Source: Taibaiella koreensis (GTDB taxonomy: Bacteria; Bacteroidota; Bacteroidia; Chitinophagales; Chitinophagaceae). From it: 64,000 nt of DNA. The notes under the pieces were generated by a model that worked only from the letters and a program-made list of their open reading frames with translations, did not search any database and had not been told where the DNA came from. The translations under genes and the position numbers were made by a program. How positions within the stretch are numbered: the first letter of the stretch is position 1; every line of letters starts with the position of its first letter. Positions 53,701 through 64,000 of this stretch are shown in pieces. The stretch covers positions 1,481,962 to 1,545,961 of the forward strand of contig NZ_QVNU01000001.1 in assembly GCF_003545715.1 (NCBI RefSeq), written 5' to 3'.

Positions 53701-56700
53701 CGAATTGAAGCTGATCCCGGTGTTCCGTTTCCAGGGCGCACGTCTGCGCAAGGACGAAGTATTCAGGGATATCGAACTGATACCCGTAGATGGGAAACCC
53801 CAGTTTACGAGCAGCGATACCATGGCAGTATTCAATACGCTGCTGAATGCGATGATGAACGAATTGTCCGCTGCGGTACAGCAGCCGGGCTTTGTGCAAC
53901 TGCAATCGCTATTGGACATACTCGGATTACTTGGCGTGCTGGACGTTGCGATAGACAGTAAGACCAAACTAAAAGAATATTCGTTCAACCCCGGCGCCTG
54001 GGCCTCGATACTGGCCAATCCCGGCGGTTATTTCATGGCCAGGGTGCAGGCCGTGCTGAACAGCGACCAGCTGTGTGCAGCGTTGATCCAGTCGCTTGCG
54101 CAGCTGATGGGTTATAACAACTTCGATCTGCCTTTGTCCTGGCAAGGTGTGCAATTCCTGTTGCAGTCCCTGATGCTGGCAAAAGATTACAATGGCCAGT
54201 TTGTGCCGGTGTTTGATAATTGGCTCGCCCTTTTCAAAGATCCGGTAACCTACTTGCAGCAAAATGTAGCAGCACTGTTCAATAGCCCGGCGCTGATCCA
54301 GCAATTGGTGACCAGCGTCAGCAAGCTGCTGACCTTACCTGCCGCCGGTCTGGAAAAGTATTTCAGTGTCGATACCAGCGGTAAAATACTAACCGTTCAG
54401 ATTCCTACGGACAAGATATTCAAGATAGGCGACGAGCTGCGCCTTTACGCCAGCGTGGTGATCGATGTTAATTCCTATACGCTGACGAACAGCATAGCCC
54501 TGGGCTCACGTACACTCGATTCTGCTGTGACCTTTTTGTATGCACCCAGCTTTAAAGAGGGCAAGCTGAGTCATGACTATGGTATCTACCTGACCGGTAT
54601 ACCAGGCATGCCGCAAGCTTTCGCCCCCTTACCGCTATGGCCTTTCCCTGCAGATACGGCGCAATACCTGAAGCAGATAGGCTTCCAGGTACCCGTGACC
54701 TTACTCAGCTCTTTTGCCGTAAAATACCTGAATGAATACATCGTGCCGGTTAACCCGGCGGTCAACAACATCTTCCAGGTACTGGGGCTGACGACCGAGG
54801 TAGAGGGCGCCAAACAGATTGTACCGCTTACCGGCATCTTCATGAATCCTGCTGACTGGCTGCTGGGGCCCGATGTGTTGGGCGATGGCCAGGGCAATGT
54901 CGATCTTACCCGCCTGGGCAATCTACTATACGCTATCACCGATGCGGCAGGTATTAAGGTGGGTGATGTGACGCTGAAAGCATACAGTCATGATGGGAAG
55001 AACGATGGTGTAGAACTAACAGGCCTGCCCTGGGGCGTAACCTTTACCTTGTTTGCCAACAGGGAAGAAGGTGCGAACCTGAAGGGCAGCTTTAAACCGC
55101 CTTTGCCCGCTGCCGCGCCCAACATAACACTCGGTGCAGGCGTGGCCTTTGGTACGGCAAACGGCGTCAATGTGGACGGCGTTATCGACATGAGCTACGA
55201 TCTTGGGGACAACAATACCCTGGGCATTACAGCAGCATATGCCAAGCGGAAATTTACGCTTAATGCCCGGGCCAATACATCTGAATTCCTGCTGCTGCCT
55301 TTCGGAGGATTGAACCAGTTCCTGAACGAAGGAACTGCAGGTGTGTTGCTTACTATCATCGGGGATAAGCTTTTCAGTACCTACGATGCGTATGCGAAGA
55401 AAAATCCAGGCTCAGCTTTGATCCCGTTTGTGCAAAGTATAGAAACGCTTACCGGCATCAAAAGCGGGACAGACCTGTTCAATTTCTTTAATACTATCTA
55501 CCAGGATCCGCTCGGTCAGTTTACAGAAGCCAATATTACACAGGCACTCTCCAATATCAATGACTTTGTAACCGGTATACTCACTTTACAGGGCTTTAGC
55601 CTCAGTGCCAGCAAACAGATACTTCAGTACGAGCATACTTTTGGTATCGCGAAAGTGCTGATCGATATAGGCATCCGGGATATAGAAGGTACAAAGGTCT
55701 TCGGACTGTGGCTGAATCCTGTCGCCTCCTTTAGCTGGATGTCCCTCGGCCTGAACCAGACCGGAGTAGGTATTGCCTTACCTTTCGATTATAAGCAGCC
55801 TGATCTCCGGTATGAAGTAAACATCGCATTGGGAACGGATTTCAGCGCGTTTAAGATACCCAATGCACCACAACCGACACTCCTGTTCGGTCTGAAGGGT
55901 ACCTTGCAAGGCATGCAGGGCCCCATTCTGGAATGCTATCCGGTGAAAGTATCGGATGCCGACGGAACGCTGAAAATAGCCTTGCTGCCTACACCGGCCC
56001 TGCTGATCACAGGAAGGGCCAACGTGACCCTGGCACAATGGATGATCAATTTCGGAACGGAGTTCCTCATACCTTTTGCCGCCAATACCGCGCTGGGTGT
56101 GTCGGCTGTCAAGAACTGGCTCGACAAGACCAAGATCGGCACTATCGAAGGCGCTCCAGGCCTTGTGCTTACCGATTGGGGACTGCTGGTGAAGCAGGAT
56201 GGCAACTACTATCTTGCCAACCTGAGAGAAGCTTTTAATATCAATGATCCGGTGAGCATTGTTACCAAACTTATCTTCTCGGCGCTGAACCTGCTCGACG
56301 GGCAATGTGTAGTGCCGATAAAGGATCATGGCATTTATGTGCAAAGCAGCACCGAAGGCGACCTGAAGCGTTATGGCTTACGTATACAGATCACCGATAT
56401 AGAAGTGACCAGCGCGCTCAATAGCGATGGCGCCAAGCTGCTGTTCCAGATCGGCAAATACTATGGCGACCAGACAAAAGATGATAACTGGACAGGGCTG
56501 AAGAGCGATCCCGGCTTCGTGGCATACTTTATCAACCGGAACAGCAAAACCAGCGCACTGAGCTTCCAGCCTAAATTTGATCTCATTAGCGTAGGCCTGG
56601 ATTTTGCCGGCGCCAATGCGCAGAGTCCGCTGATCAATACCAAGGGGGTTACGATACAGTCCATTGAGCCACGGGCTTATGTCTCACTTGACTTCAACGG

Positions 56701-59700
56701 TACGCTGCGCACCGATTTTGGCGCGGGCATGATGCTGTATAGCCTTGGCGTACCCTTAGGGCCTGGCTTTGGTAACCAGGGCGGCAACAGCAACCCTGTA
56801 GCGCAAAACCTGCTTACTTCCGGTGGCAATCCCGGCAAGACCGATGCGATCAATCCTTCGTTCTCTATCTCCGCTTCTTATGTCTATAATGCAGGATCCT
56901 TCGACCTGCAGCTGTACGATGCCAACGGACTGCAGACCGACAAAATATGGATATCTATTATGCGGGCTTTCGGGCCGCTGCAATGCCGCAAAGTTGGCAT
57001 CGGCTGGAAAGGCGACAAAGAGCCGAAGCGGCTCGACTTCCTGTTTGATGGTCAGGTATCGCTTGCCGGCCTGATGGCCAACCTGGTGGAACTGGATATC
57101 GGTATCCCGATCACTGATCCTACTAATTACGGCGCTTACTCACTGGATCTCGCAGGACTGGACGTGTCCTATAATGCCGGGGCGGTTACCATCGGCGGCG
57201 GATTCCTGAAGGACGATTCCGCGGGCTATATCCAGTATACCGGGCAGGCCATGATCCAGACGGCCAGCTTCGGCATCGGCGCTTTCGGCTCTTATGCGCT
57301 CATCGATGGTCACCCCTCGTTATTTATTTTCGCCTACCTGAATGCGCCGCTGGGAGGCCCTCCCTGCTTCTTTATCAAGGGACTTTCAGGTGGCTTTGGG
57401 TACAATCGGACTATAAATATTCCCCCGGCCAACCAGATCGAGAATTTTCCTTTCGTGGCCGGTATACAAAAGCCCGCGGCGCTGGGTGGGGTAGATGGCA
57501 AAGCGCCCACCAATGAGCAGGCGCTCAAGGCGCTGGGCACTAAGATCGTACCGCCACAGCTGGGTTCCTATTGGGTTGCCGCAGGTATTATGTTCTCCTC
57601 GTTTGAGCTCATCGATTCCAAGGCTGTGCTGATGGTGATCTTCGGCAACGATTTCGAGATTGCCTTGCTGGGGCTGTCGGGCCTGTTGCTGCCAAAGACC
57701 GGCCGCACATACGTAGGCGCGCAGATCGCTTTCAAGGTAACCTATAAAGTTTCGACCGGCTTGCTGGCGATGGAAGCCGTGCTCACCTCCAATTCCTATG
57801 TAATCGATCCCAATTGCCGGCTCACCGGCGGCCTGGCCTTCTATGTATGGTTCAAGGATCAGCCCGATACCGGGGCCAGGGCAGGGGATTTTGTCTTTAC
57901 CCTGGGTGGCTATCACCCGGCCTTCAAAAAGCCGGCATACTATCCCGACGTGCCACGGTTAGGCTTCAGTTGGGCAGTAGGTGGCAACGTAAGCATCAAG
58001 GGTGGCGCTTACTTTGCGCTGACACCTTCGGCCGTAATGGCTGGCGGTTCGCTCGAAGCAGTATACCAGAGCGGCAACCTGAAAGCCTGGTTCACGGCTT
58101 ATGCCGATTTCCTGATCATGTGGAACCCGTTCTACTATGATATCAGGGTGGGGGTCAGCGTCGGGGCTTCCTATACGGTTCATTTCATCTGGACCACGAC
58201 GTTTAAAGTAGAGCTGGGCGCAGATGTTCACATCTGGGGACCGCCTATGGCCGGCAGCGTAACCGTACACTGGTGGGTGATCTCCTTTACGGTGAACTTC
58301 GGTGCTACCGATACGAAACCTAACGATACCCGTATTATAGATTGGAACGAATTCCAACCCTACTTCCTGCCCTCGGATAAGGCGCCGGCGACAGCGCCGC
58401 AACAGGAGCCGGAGCCGGAACCGGAAAAGACAACAAAGCAGCTTAAACGCGATGCCGCCGGCGTACAAACGGTACCAGTGCAGCAGGTGACCAATATTAA
58501 GCAGGTTACAGGTCTTATTAAAGAAATCCCGAACCCCGATACAAAAGTCAATACTGTCAGTCCTGTCCTATGGCGGGTAGGCGCCGATGGCTTCTCCTTT
58601 ACAGTAAGCACAGTAGTGCCACTTAATGAGATCAGCATAACGGGTGTACAGCAGAAGATCAGCAGCAATGTGAAGTTCGGTATCAGGCCTATGGGAAATG
58701 TCGTGTTCGGCACTAAAGATGCCATGTCTACGCTAAGCCTTTCCTTTAAGTATTACGATGCGCCTTACGACAAGCTGGACAACTGGAACATTAGCGGCGA
58801 TACCAACGGTATACCGGAATCGCTCTGGGGTACGAAGAACAACGGTAAAACGGAGATCAGTGCTGAGATCATTCCCGGCGCCCTCGTAGGACTCTCCGCA
58901 AGGATTGCTTCGGCGAGCGATGATCTTCCCCAGGACGGACCGCCGATGTTCCCCTTGTCAAACCTGGGCTATGCGGCCTGGGCCTGGCGTAAGCTCACCC
59001 TGGCCAATAATCCCTGGCTGCATCCCACTCAGCCTGCCGTCGCTTCGGATCAGTCCCTTATCATTATAGAAGATACCGTAATGGCGCCGGCTATCGCTAC
59101 CGTTCGTACCGCTATCCTGGAAGCTGTGGTGGGTGCCGGCATTAATGTAGGCACCGATGGACGGCTGGATCAAATGGCTGCTTATGCCAGCGATACGTTC
59201 CAGTCGTACCCGATGCTGGGCGAGCTGGGTAGCCTCGGTTACCAGCAGGCGCCACCACAAAGGATGTTGCAGGCGAAAACCCTTAGCCGTTCCGTTGCCC
59301 CTGCAGCCTTTAAAGCAAAGATACGCTCCGCTGCAGAGCCGGTTAAAATAAGGGCCGTAATGACGCAATATTCCCGTCCCGACCTGCCGTCTCCCGTATT
59401 CATGGCGGCCTCCCCCGATGAAGTGAAAATGATCCACCCGGTTAAGGGCAAGATGTACAGCGCCGATAAGTTGCCGCAAGGGCAGGCAGCCGCAATGGTA
59501 CAGGGACGCAACCTGGAAGCCGCGGCTGGTGGCAAGCCGGGACTGGAGCTGTTCCCCGGTGTCGCGGCCTTGCTGGACCTTGATCCCCTGGCTGCCGCGC
59601 CTTATCTGGATATTAGTGGTGACACGCCAGTGTTTGCAGCCTGGTTCGATGAAGATTATCAGCTTATCGGCAGCCGGGTATTGACAGGAAGCATAGCCTT

Positions 59701-60355
59701 GCCGCAGGGCGTCGCTGAGCTTTATGTAGCCGGCATCAGCACGGCTTCGCTGGAAATGCCCTATGCTTTTGGCTGGCATGTAACAGCGCAGCTCACTTTG
59801 GTAAATCCCAATGCGCTTACCGGTATTGGCGCCATTGTGGTCCCCGACAGTCCCATACGGGTGAAATACCTGCGCAGCTCCAGCGGCTTCGGCCTGCTGT
59901 CGGGTCAGACTTTTGTCAACGACAACCTGGTCAAGATAGGAGAACAGAGTGTGCCGGCCGGTATCAAAACTGTATTGCCGGGACAGGTGAATACCCTGGC
60001 TGTGCTGTCGAAGAAGCGATCGAAAAATACGCCCCTGGATCCCGCTTCCATCAAAGCCAGGATAAAGATCGATACCGGCGATGGTCCGGCGTATCAGGAT
60101 CTTACACCGGTACAAGTAGTTGACGGTGCTTATGAAGCTGCAGTGCTGTATACGCTGCCCGGGAATACCGGTTACGATGCCAGGATCATTTATACAACAT
60201 CGGATGCCGACACCTGGATATCGGGCGTGATGGGCCTGGCCGAAGAAGTGACCTACGTAGCGGAGAACTGGCAAAAAGTAGTGTTACAGCCTGCGCTGCC
60301 TTATCCTTATCCCGAAGCCGGAAGCGGTACACATATTTCCATAGGACCACAATAA
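50717..60355 (+). CDS. giant 3212-residue protein, DUF6603-like; first gene of an unknown system
   Basis: From the ATG at 50717 the protein has no signal peptide and no membrane anchor ([20 protein letters not shown]). The first 2000 residues alternate leucine-rich helical blocks ([37 protein letters not shown]) with amphipathic strands. Phrases such as [22 protein letters not shown] and [11 protein letters not shown] mark three repeated units near residues 345, 625 and 890. Residues about 2090-2530 resemble DUF6603 ([46 protein letters not shown]). A proline/glutamate linker ([18 protein letters not shown]) follows near residue 2555. The C-terminal 600 residues are a separate strand-rich region. 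The next gene starts 25 nt downstream. Function unknown. Confidence 0.8.
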   Translation: MPTTTTIGPNAINPIAMQIGTLIGLFIKDKDSYALNTEWFKNPWSYISAIPSKPELFELLTTLMGSAGGDALGAPREAMNRIWYPILNPITQGNELPKPTGVYIVTSKPVDGLPTELGLGALYDWEYESFSILPFAYFPMISLPATAGGSFQFILGQDKHPVETGINITGADGVFNTGGGDASLSFDGFLAASKIYFAAGQYPSLDLCFLNLKLPGEKQGSNRSLFDLIQNASVQQSITVALSVLGSQLCQLEGVAQTAGKMVHSLMELLGLLGPVPGIDWDALVKDPSKVVAIFTQWLQNISSDQAILRSWLNDWYCLFKGLDATDDKNYVTGTGTRIDPLTANLLTFDFGQNLSVLFNLSFATVKTEDGTLELYPGFSISTSPITPVSSVPEFGVQVLAAAEVLCYHIPGKGKANTISFFPRYSIMASAANIVAGKPLFAVADAVGDGAADEANPAGFSIGRMEVGFTYDSLVAESKVPTPNFRLVEVQTAIGAWPLVDLSNFNVETLQQAIGPVVSSAIKTFFGENNAYAEAMTAVLGIDPPKDYPGEWPLKDKMLLSPQELPLLIKNPFAALGAYYSRCLSTDDTEGNPLFQHLVSAFSILLGSDNTTVTGDGTELHPWRIPMFTIGTATINLDIWKPGDELLGIAFDFTIPLPIDAVAATFSLNAAMMVLQLPGNDGAGTWNAAWMQALTGRLQIKDAKEERLQTPQIGGVAIAAADVYVEGGWKNTESFFVKAGIDSVELISSATTIDLGNIEIGTAGWSVDQLKQFAPAIVNGLGLLLLENGGTVGVCLTIALGLLPNLPEVFDGYKHEGYNFPVPEYLVLPEGWPVLEIKHFDNPWTDIVTQLSNLYANEEFMISLMQVIGWGITGITPGAPDIQPVGTMTDPWIVNLPNVFDIDLLTWKEGNQTGIGAQKQFAINAAEGVQIATIVRIDVPGVKLDGFTGPVDTYPGIALVTNIQNPDVTLPLVNINDELIINKVQLGAFLQLQNGELKLIPVFRFQGARLRKDEVFRDIELIPVDGKPQFTSSDTMAVFNTLLNAMMNELSAAVQQPGFVQLQSLLDILGLLGVLDVAIDSKTKLKEYSFNPGAWASILANPGGYFMARVQAVLNSDQLCAALIQSLAQLMGYNNFDLPLSWQGVQFLLQSLMLAKDYNGQFVPVFDNWLALFKDPVTYLQQNVAALFNSPALIQQLVTSVSKLLTLPAAGLEKYFSVDTSGKILTVQIPTDKIFKIGDELRLYASVVIDVNSYTLTNSIALGSRTLDSAVTFLYAPSFKEGKLSHDYGIYLTGIPGMPQAFAPLPLWPFPADTAQYLKQIGFQVPVTLLSSFAVKYLNEYIVPVNPAVNNIFQVLGLTTEVEGAKQIVPLTGIFMNPADWLLGPDVLGDGQGNVDLTRLGNLLYAITDAAGIKVGDVTLKAYSHDGKNDGVELTGLPWGVTFTLFANREEGANLKGSFKPPLPAAAPNITLGAGVAFGTANGVNVDGVIDMSYDLGDNNTLGITAAYAKRKFTLNARANTSEFLLLPFGGLNQFLNEGTAGVLLTIIGDKLFSTYDAYAKKNPGSALIPFVQSIETLTGIKSGTDLFNFFNTIYQDPLGQFTEANITQALSNINDFVTGILTLQGFSLSASKQILQYEHTFGIAKVLIDIGIRDIEGTKVFGLWLNPVASFSWMSLGLNQTGVGIALPFDYKQPDLRYEVNIALGTDFSAFKIPNAPQPTLLFGLKGTLQGMQGPILECYPVKVSDADGTLKIALLPTPALLITGRANVTLAQWMINFGTEFLIPFAANTALGVSAVKNWLDKTKIGTIEGAPGLVLTDWGLLVKQDGNYYLANLREAFNINDPVSIVTKLIFSALNLLDGQCVVPIKDHGIYVQSSTEGDLKRYGLRIQITDIEVTSALNSDGAKLLFQIGKYYGDQTKDDNWTGLKSDPGFVAYFINRNSKTSALSFQPKFDLISVGLDFAGANAQSPLINTKGVTIQSIEPRAYVSLDFNGTLRTDFGAGMMLYSLGVPLGPGFGNQGGNSNPVAQNLLTSGGNPGKTDAINPSFSISASYVYNAGSFDLQLYDANGLQTDKIWISIMRAFGPLQCRKVGIGWKGDKEPKRLDFLFDGQVSLAGLMANLVELDIGIPITDPTNYGAYSLDLAGLDVSYNAGAVTIGGGFLKDDSAGYIQYTGQAMIQTASFGIGAFGSYALIDGHPSLFIFAYLNAPLGGPPCFFIKGLSGGFGYNRTINIPPANQIENFPFVAGIQKPAALGGVDGKAPTNEQALKALGTKIVPPQLGSYWVAAGIMFSSFELIDSKAVLMVIFGNDFEIALLGLSGLLLPKTGRTYVGAQIAFKVTYKVSTGLLAMEAVLTSNSYVIDPNCRLTGGLAFYVWFKDQPDTGARAGDFVFTLGGYHPAFKKPAYYPDVPRLGFSWAVGGNVSIKGGAYFALTPSAVMAGGSLEAVYQSGNLKAWFTAYADFLIMWNPFYYDIRVGVSVGASYTVHFIWTTTFKVELGADVHIWGPPMAGSVTVHWWVISFTVNFGATDTKPNDTRIIDWNEFQPYFLPSDKAPATAPQQEPEPEPEKTTKQLKRDAAGVQTVPVQQVTNIKQVTGLIKEIPNPDTKVNTVSPVLWRVGADGFSFTVSTVVPLNEISITGVQQKISSNVKFGIRPMGNVVFGTKDAMSTLSLSFKYYDAPYDKLDNWNISGDTNGIPESLWGTKNNGKTEISAEIIPGALVGLSARIASASDDLPQDGPPMFPLSNLGYAAWAWRKLTLANNPWLHPTQPAVASDQSLIIIEDTVMAPAIATVRTAILEAVVGAGINVGTDGRLDQMAAYASDTFQSYPMLGELGSLGYQQAPPQRMLQAKTLSRSVAPAAFKAKIRSAAEPVKIRAVMTQYSRPDLPSPVFMAASPDEVKMIHPVKGKMYSADKLPQGQAAAMVQGRNLEAAAGGKPGLELFPGVAALLDLDPLAAAPYLDISGDTPVFAAWFDEDYQLIGSRVLTGSIALPQGVAELYVAGISTASLEMPYAFGWHVTAQLTLVNPNALTGIGAIVVPDSPIRVKYLRSSSGFGLLSGQTFVNDNLVKIGEQSVPAGIKTVLPGQVNTLAVLSKKRSKNTPLDPASIKARIKIDTGDGPAYQDLTPVQVVDGAYEAAVLYTLPGNTGYDARIIYTTSDADTWISGVMGLAEEVTYVAENWQKVVLQPALPYPYPEAGSGTHISIGPQ

Positions 60356-60380
60356 TCCTAACCCAAACGAACCAGCGATC

Positions 60381-61910
60381 ATGAGAAATTCAGAATTCAT
60401 CATAAAGACGGCGGTTGCAGATCCGCAGGAACAGGAGCAGATGCGTTTGTATGATTTCTGCGCACCGCCGCTCAGCTCCGGCACCTATACCATCGAGACG
60501 ACGCAAAAGCTGGTTTGGGTAGATAAAAGCCTGAACCAGGAGTACAATAAAGTGCAGCAGTTCCTGGTCGATGGGCCGCGGTTTGCGTTGGATCCTTCGA
60601 CAGTATACTCCATTTTTCCGCCGGCTAACAAGCAGGGCCATTACGAGCTGTATGTGCCTAATATTGTGCTTACCCGGCGTACGCTTCCCTGGGAACGTAC
60701 GATAGATGGTAAGCAGCCTGCAGATCCGCCGGAGCCCTGGGTTGCGCTGATGATCTTTACAGAGGACGAAGTAGCCAAAGTAAGAAATGGTACAGTATCG
60801 GAGGTGGTAAGTCCATCCGATACCAAGGTGATGGGGCCGCAAGGTCTTCAGGTTACCGAAGAGGAAAAGGCGACACAATGTCTTATCGTAGACATTCCAA
60901 AGGCCACCTTTAGTGCTGTAGTGCCCGCCAGGACAGAATTGCGTGACCTGTCGCATTGCCGCGAGGTGGATATGGCCAACAAAGAGCTGCGCTCCGACGT
61001 TGTCGACGGATGGTTCTCCGTAGTGGTGGCTAATCGCTTTCCCACGCCGGGAAAGCTCAATTACGCTTGTCTCGTGTCCTTGGAAGGTTTCTCTGCTTAC
61101 CTCTATGGTGGAACGGCAATACCGGCGCAATACGATACCGTACGGATGGCTGTGCTGGCCAGCTGGAGCTTCACCGCGCTGGAAGTACAGGGCGAAACGT
61201 TTAAAGACCTGGTGCAAAATATCAATACTTGTTCCCTGCATCTTCCTAATAAGCCTGCCCAGGCGGATACAGATGCCGGTAAGCTGGTCGCAGCGGCCTT
61301 CCATGACGGATATGTAGCCATGAACTACCGGACCCGCCAGGGAGAGCAAACGGCTGCCTGGTATCGCGGCGCTTTCACACCGGTACAGCTGAGTGCCGTA
61401 AAAATGGAGCCTTTCTTTAGTTCTGAGTCGGGCATGATTTATGATCAGAAGACCGGCCTGTTCGATATGTCTTATGCGGTTGCCTGGCAGATCGGGCGGC
61501 TGCTTGCGCTGTCCGACACCGAGTTTTCAGTAGGGTTGATGAAATGGCGCAAAGAGCAAAAGGCAGCTCAGAACCTGAAGCTGGAACAGCATAACACCCT
61601 AAACCGTATGAAAGGTTTGTTTGCTGAGGCTGGTCCGCACCTGCTGGAAGCCGGCGATAAGCACGTGATAGCAGATCTTATTCATCAATTCCTGTCGACA
61701 GACTTTGCTACGCTTGTGCGTCCCAGGGAAGCGGCGGCAGCACCACTTATCCGTACCGGCGATCCTGGCGGCACAAAAGGGAAGACCGGCGATATGCCTG
61801 GATTGCTTTCCGAAGAGCAGGTTGCCGATCTGCTTCATTACGGTCCCCGGATGAAGGACCGCTTACAACAATTGATCATGGCCTCCGCAGGAGGTGATAA
61901 AGCCGAGTAA
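60381..61910 (+). CDS. 509-residue protein of unknown function, second gene of the giant operon
   Basis: No signal peptide or membrane helix. Residues 20-350 are mostly beta-rich with landmarks [34 protein letters not shown] and [34 protein letters not shown]; residues 350-440 are helical ([32 protein letters not shown]). The C-terminal tail is basic and helical. No family was recognised. It lies 25 nt after the giant gene and one base before the next start codon, so it is in the same transcript and probably the same complex. Confidence 0.75.
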   Translation: MRNSEFIIKTAVADPQEQEQMRLYDFCAPPLSSGTYTIETTQKLVWVDKSLNQEYNKVQQFLVDGPRFALDPSTVYSIFPPANKQGHYELYVPNIVLTRRTLPWERTIDGKQPADPPEPWVALMIFTEDEVAKVRNGTVSEVVSPSDTKVMGPQGLQVTEEEKATQCLIVDIPKATFSAVVPARTELRDLSHCREVDMANKELRSDVVDGWFSVVVANRFPTPGKLNYACLVSLEGFSAYLYGGTAIPAQYDTVRMAVLASWSFTALEVQGETFKDLVQNINTCSLHLPNKPAQADTDAGKLVAAAFHDGYVAMNYRTRQGEQTAAWYRGAFTPVQLSAVKMEPFFSSESGMIYDQKTGLFDMSYAVAWQIGRLLALSDTEFSVGLMKWRKEQKAAQNLKLEQHNTLNRMKGLFAEAGPHLLEAGDKHVIADLIHQFLSTDFATLVRPREAAAAPLIRTGDPGGTKGKTGDMPGLLSEEQVADLLHYGPRMKDRLQQLIMASAGGDKAE

Positions 61911-61911
61911 C

Positions 61912-62862
61912 ATGAAAAAGAACTTGCCGGAAGCCGGTCAATATATTAACGCCCTTAAGGGGACTACACAGGTAAAGACCTTGCGTCTTTCGATGAATTT
62001 CCAGGAGAGTGTATTGCCGCCCGCATTGGAAGACTGGCTGGGCCGCCTTTCGCTGCTATACGGCGTGCCATTTGAGCACCTGGTACCCAATGCCGCTATG
62101 CTGCCCCTGGAGTCGCTGCGGTTTTTCTATGTTGATCCCAACTGGACCAGCTCGCTGGTAGATGGCGCCTTGAGTGTAGGTGCACAATCGTCGCGGGATA
62201 CGGCTTTGATTCGGTCGGTATATGAACAGGTGCAGCATAGCCTCGAAGCATCGATGCAATTGGTGCGGCGCCGGCTGGCGGGCGCCGAATTGCCGGAACA
62301 GGTGAATACCGGTATGGCGGTATCAGGACTGCTGATGCGGTCGCAGCTGGTATCTGGTTGGCCCGGCCTGGAGATTGCGGCATACGAGGATTACACCATC
62401 GATGGCAGACAGAATATTGTGCCGGTGGGTAAGATCGAAAATCTACGTATCCAAAGGCTGGCGCCCGATGTAATGCTTTGTCTCTATGGCAAAATGCCCA
62501 AGCTGGTGCAGTTAAACGAACCGAAGGAAGGGTTGGCCTTCGGCGTACGCAGCGACGGCAAGCTGGTGCCCCGGTATATGGGCTATCAGTCCGATCAGCC
62601 GGTAGGCGCTTTCGTGACGGGCAACCCCAAACCGGAGGATGAAACAGCAGTAGCGCGCAGAAGCGGCGGCCTCAACGTGATCGATGTCGCGGCCACCAAG
62701 GCCGGCCTGGTCACTATCCTGAACCGGTACAACGCTATGGGGCCTTCGGGTACGCTTACGCCTGCCGATTTTGGCATACAGCTGATCAAATCGGCGGAGC
62801 AGCAATCTTTCCTGAGTGGTACAGATACACAGCCCAATCCTAACGATTGCACCGATTATTAA
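61912..62862 (+). CDS. 316-residue protein of unknown function, third gene of the giant operon
   Basis: The ATG at 61912 is one base after the stop of the previous gene; a start at 61894 would overlap it. No signal peptide. Landmarks are LPPALEDWLGRLSLLYGVPF, PLESLRFFYVDPNWTSSLVD, GALSVGAQSSRDTALI and a C-terminal KSAEQQSFLSG. The phrase RFFYVDPNWTSSLVDGALS looks strongly constrained and should be a good search seed. No enzyme motif. The tight spacing suggests coupled translation with the 509-residue protein. Confidence 0.75.
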   Translation: MKKNLPEAGQYINALKGTTQVKTLRLSMNFQESVLPPALEDWLGRLSLLYGVPFEHLVPNAAMLPLESLRFFYVDPNWTSSLVDGALSVGAQSSRDTALIRSVYEQVQHSLEASMQLVRRRLAGAELPEQVNTGMAVSGLLMRSQLVSGWPGLEIAAYEDYTIDGRQNIVPVGKIENLRIQRLAPDVMLCLYGKMPKLVQLNEPKEGLAFGVRSDGKLVPRYMGYQSDQPVGAFVTGNPKPEDETAVARRSGGLNVIDVAATKAGLVTILNRYNAMGPSGTLTPADFGIQLIKSAEQQSFLSGTDTQPNPNDCTDY

Positions 62863-62888
62863 ACTCTTTCAACGGTAAAAACAAGATC

Positions 62889-64000
62889 ATGGCAAAAGCG
62901 GTCAAAAATACAGCAGCGCCCTTACTCTGGAACGGTCCTTCGTTGCTGGTGCCGGTGGATGTGGAAGCCCTGGTGGTATCGAAGCTGTCGCTGAATTATC
63001 CCTGGGCGTATAACAGGATGAAGTATAACAATGCCGGTAAGTTCCTGGACGTACGGCCCTCCATGTTCCAGGGCGCCGAGCGTCCCGGTGTGGGGGTAAC
63101 ACTCCACTGGGCGCTTCCCGACGGGATCACCCACGGCAGGCAGGAGGGTGAGCAGATCACGTATCCTTATGCACCCAACCGCTGGCTCATTATCCGTTAC
63201 TATGAAGGGAAGTCGAAATCCTGGATATTGCAAAGTGATTATCTCGATCCGAAAGACGGCGCCAACCTTTTTCTGAAGCCCGATGCAGCAACACCGACCT
63301 TGACCCGCATCGGTAAAGTATGGCCGGCCGCGCAATGGCCGGGAGAAGCGGCGGTGAGCCAGCAGCAGTTCCTGATGGCGCTGGGGCCGGGCAATCCCGC
63401 ATTCGCAGCATATACAGCCAATATCAACAATGTATTTTCTTTCTACGACGATATGAGTGATATCGTCGACAAGGAAGTGCCGGTATCATACACCGTAATG
63501 GGTTGGTATGGCAGTGCGCAGGATGATCCGCTCAATAAATTCAACACATTGGACGAATGGCTGGTGTTGATGGACAGTCTGAACTGGACAGTGGGTGACA
63601 ACAACGATATTCAAAAGGCGGTGAACGACTGGATGGCCTGGGCAAAGGCGAGCGGTATTCCTGTTGATCCGGATAAAGCAAAGGACATTTACCCTTCGCG
63701 TACTTTATGCCAGGGTATGATCTATAAAGTGAACTGGCTGGGACAGAATGGCGTGCCGCAGAGTGGCGTGCCGCAATACGATCCTGAAATGCCGGCCGAA
63801 AAGCAACCCCGGATCGCTATAGCCAATACGGCTATCGATGCGCTGGCTGCGCTGGTAGCTTATGAGCTCGACCTTACGGGGCAGGATGGGGAGGCCGCAG
63901 CCGAGTTGCTGGAAGCCTTTAACTATAACCTGCTGACAAAGTACCAGGAGCAGGGCGGACAATACCAGCTATACCGCGAGATATTTAAAGCCTGGTTCGG
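62889..64000 (+). CDS. fourth gene of the giant operon (3' partial)
   Basis: The frame is open from the ATG at 62889 to the window edge (370 codons), so the end is missing. No signal peptide. Landmarks are PLLWNGPSLLVPVDVEALVV, ERPGVGVTLHWALPDGITHG, YAPNRWLIIRYYEGKSKSWI, GWYGSAQDDPLNKF. The pattern of a conserved GVTLHWALPDG followed by PNRWLIIRYY suggests a widespread but unnamed family. It starts 26 nt after the previous stop and clearly belongs to the same transcript. Confidence 0.75.
   Translation, partial: MAKAVKNTAAPLLWNGPSLLVPVDVEALVVSKLSLNYPWAYNRMKYNNAGKFLDVRPSMFQGAERPGVGVTLHWALPDGITHGRQEGEQITYPYAPNRWLIIRYYEGKSKSWILQSDYLDPKDGANLFLKPDAATPTLTRIGKVWPAAQWPGEAAVSQQQFLMALGPGNPAFAAYTANINNVFSFYDDMSDIVDKEVPVSYTVMGWYGSAQDDPLNKFNTLDEWLVLMDSLNWTVGDNNDIQKAVNDWMAWAKASGIPVDPDKAKDIYPSRTLCQGMIYKVNWLGQNGVPQSGVPQYDPEMPAEKQPRIAIANTAIDALAALVAYELDLTGQDGEAAAELLEAFNYNLLTKYQEQGGQYQLYREIFKAWF

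Noticed and set aside
58958-60274. 438-codon open frame antisense to the giant gene
   Set aside because: It is the reverse-strand shadow of a GC-rich coding region; the composition is unlike protein (many H, R, G runs) and the sense gene is far better supported.
60390-61349. 319-codon open frame antisense to the 509-residue gene
   Set aside because: Shadow of the sense gene, which has protein-like composition and operon context.

Overview
The window looks like chromosomal DNA of a Bacteroidota bacterium. A Chitinophagales or Taibaiella-type organism is my inference, not something I could confirm. The evidence is the many secreted proteins ending in type IX secretion system (T9SS) type A or type B (gliding-motility-associated) sorting domains, proteins with SBBP repeats, PKD domains and DUF8202-like modules, promoters of the TAnnTTTG class, and few Shine-Dalgarno sequences. 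No phage, insertion sequence or CRISPR array was seen.

Region by region. 1-9300: surface and adhesion proteins. A large T9SS protein is cut by the left edge. Two two-gene cassettes (a trimeric-stalk-like protein plus a small T9SS type A protein) then lie back to back around a tRNA-Glu. 9338-13182: a minus-strand operon with a metallophosphoesterase, a glycerophosphodiester phosphodiesterase lipoprotein and two outer-membrane-like proteins. 13183-13969: noncoding DNA with degenerate repeats. 13970-15819: a methyltransferase divergent from a secreted protein. 15832-20759: two paralogous T9SS type B giants. 20976-25383: a TPR histidine kinase and NarL-type regulator, then a T9SS type A protein. 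25485-30776: a beta-propeller protein, a cupin-DapA operon facing a frameshifted MocR regulator, and an alpha/beta hydrolase. 30984-39409: a small protein, a second kinase/regulator pair paralogous to the first, an SBBP-repeat T9SS protein and a third type B paralog. 39459-47742: GIY-YIG protein, osmoprotectant ABC importer, DUF488, SMUG2-like glycosylase, UvrA2-like ATPase, and an NmrA-like reductase with its AraC regulator. 48088-50299: a lipoprotein with a C-type haem motif and a DUF4287-like small protein.

50717-64000 is the most unusual part: a co-directional operon of a 3212-residue protein without a signal peptide (DUF6603-like over part of its length) and three further proteins (509, 316 and at least 370 residues). 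I can assign no function to any of them. The last gene runs off the window. I rate this operon as the best candidate for an undescribed system.

How the genes work together: the two kinase/regulator pairs sit directly beside T9SS cargo genes, which suggests local control of surface protein output. The phosphoesterase operon looks like periplasmic or surface phosphodiester processing. The cupin-DapA-MocR group looks like a small catabolic or biosynthetic unit controlled by a PLP-binding regulator, now probably lost unless the frameshift is a sequencing error.
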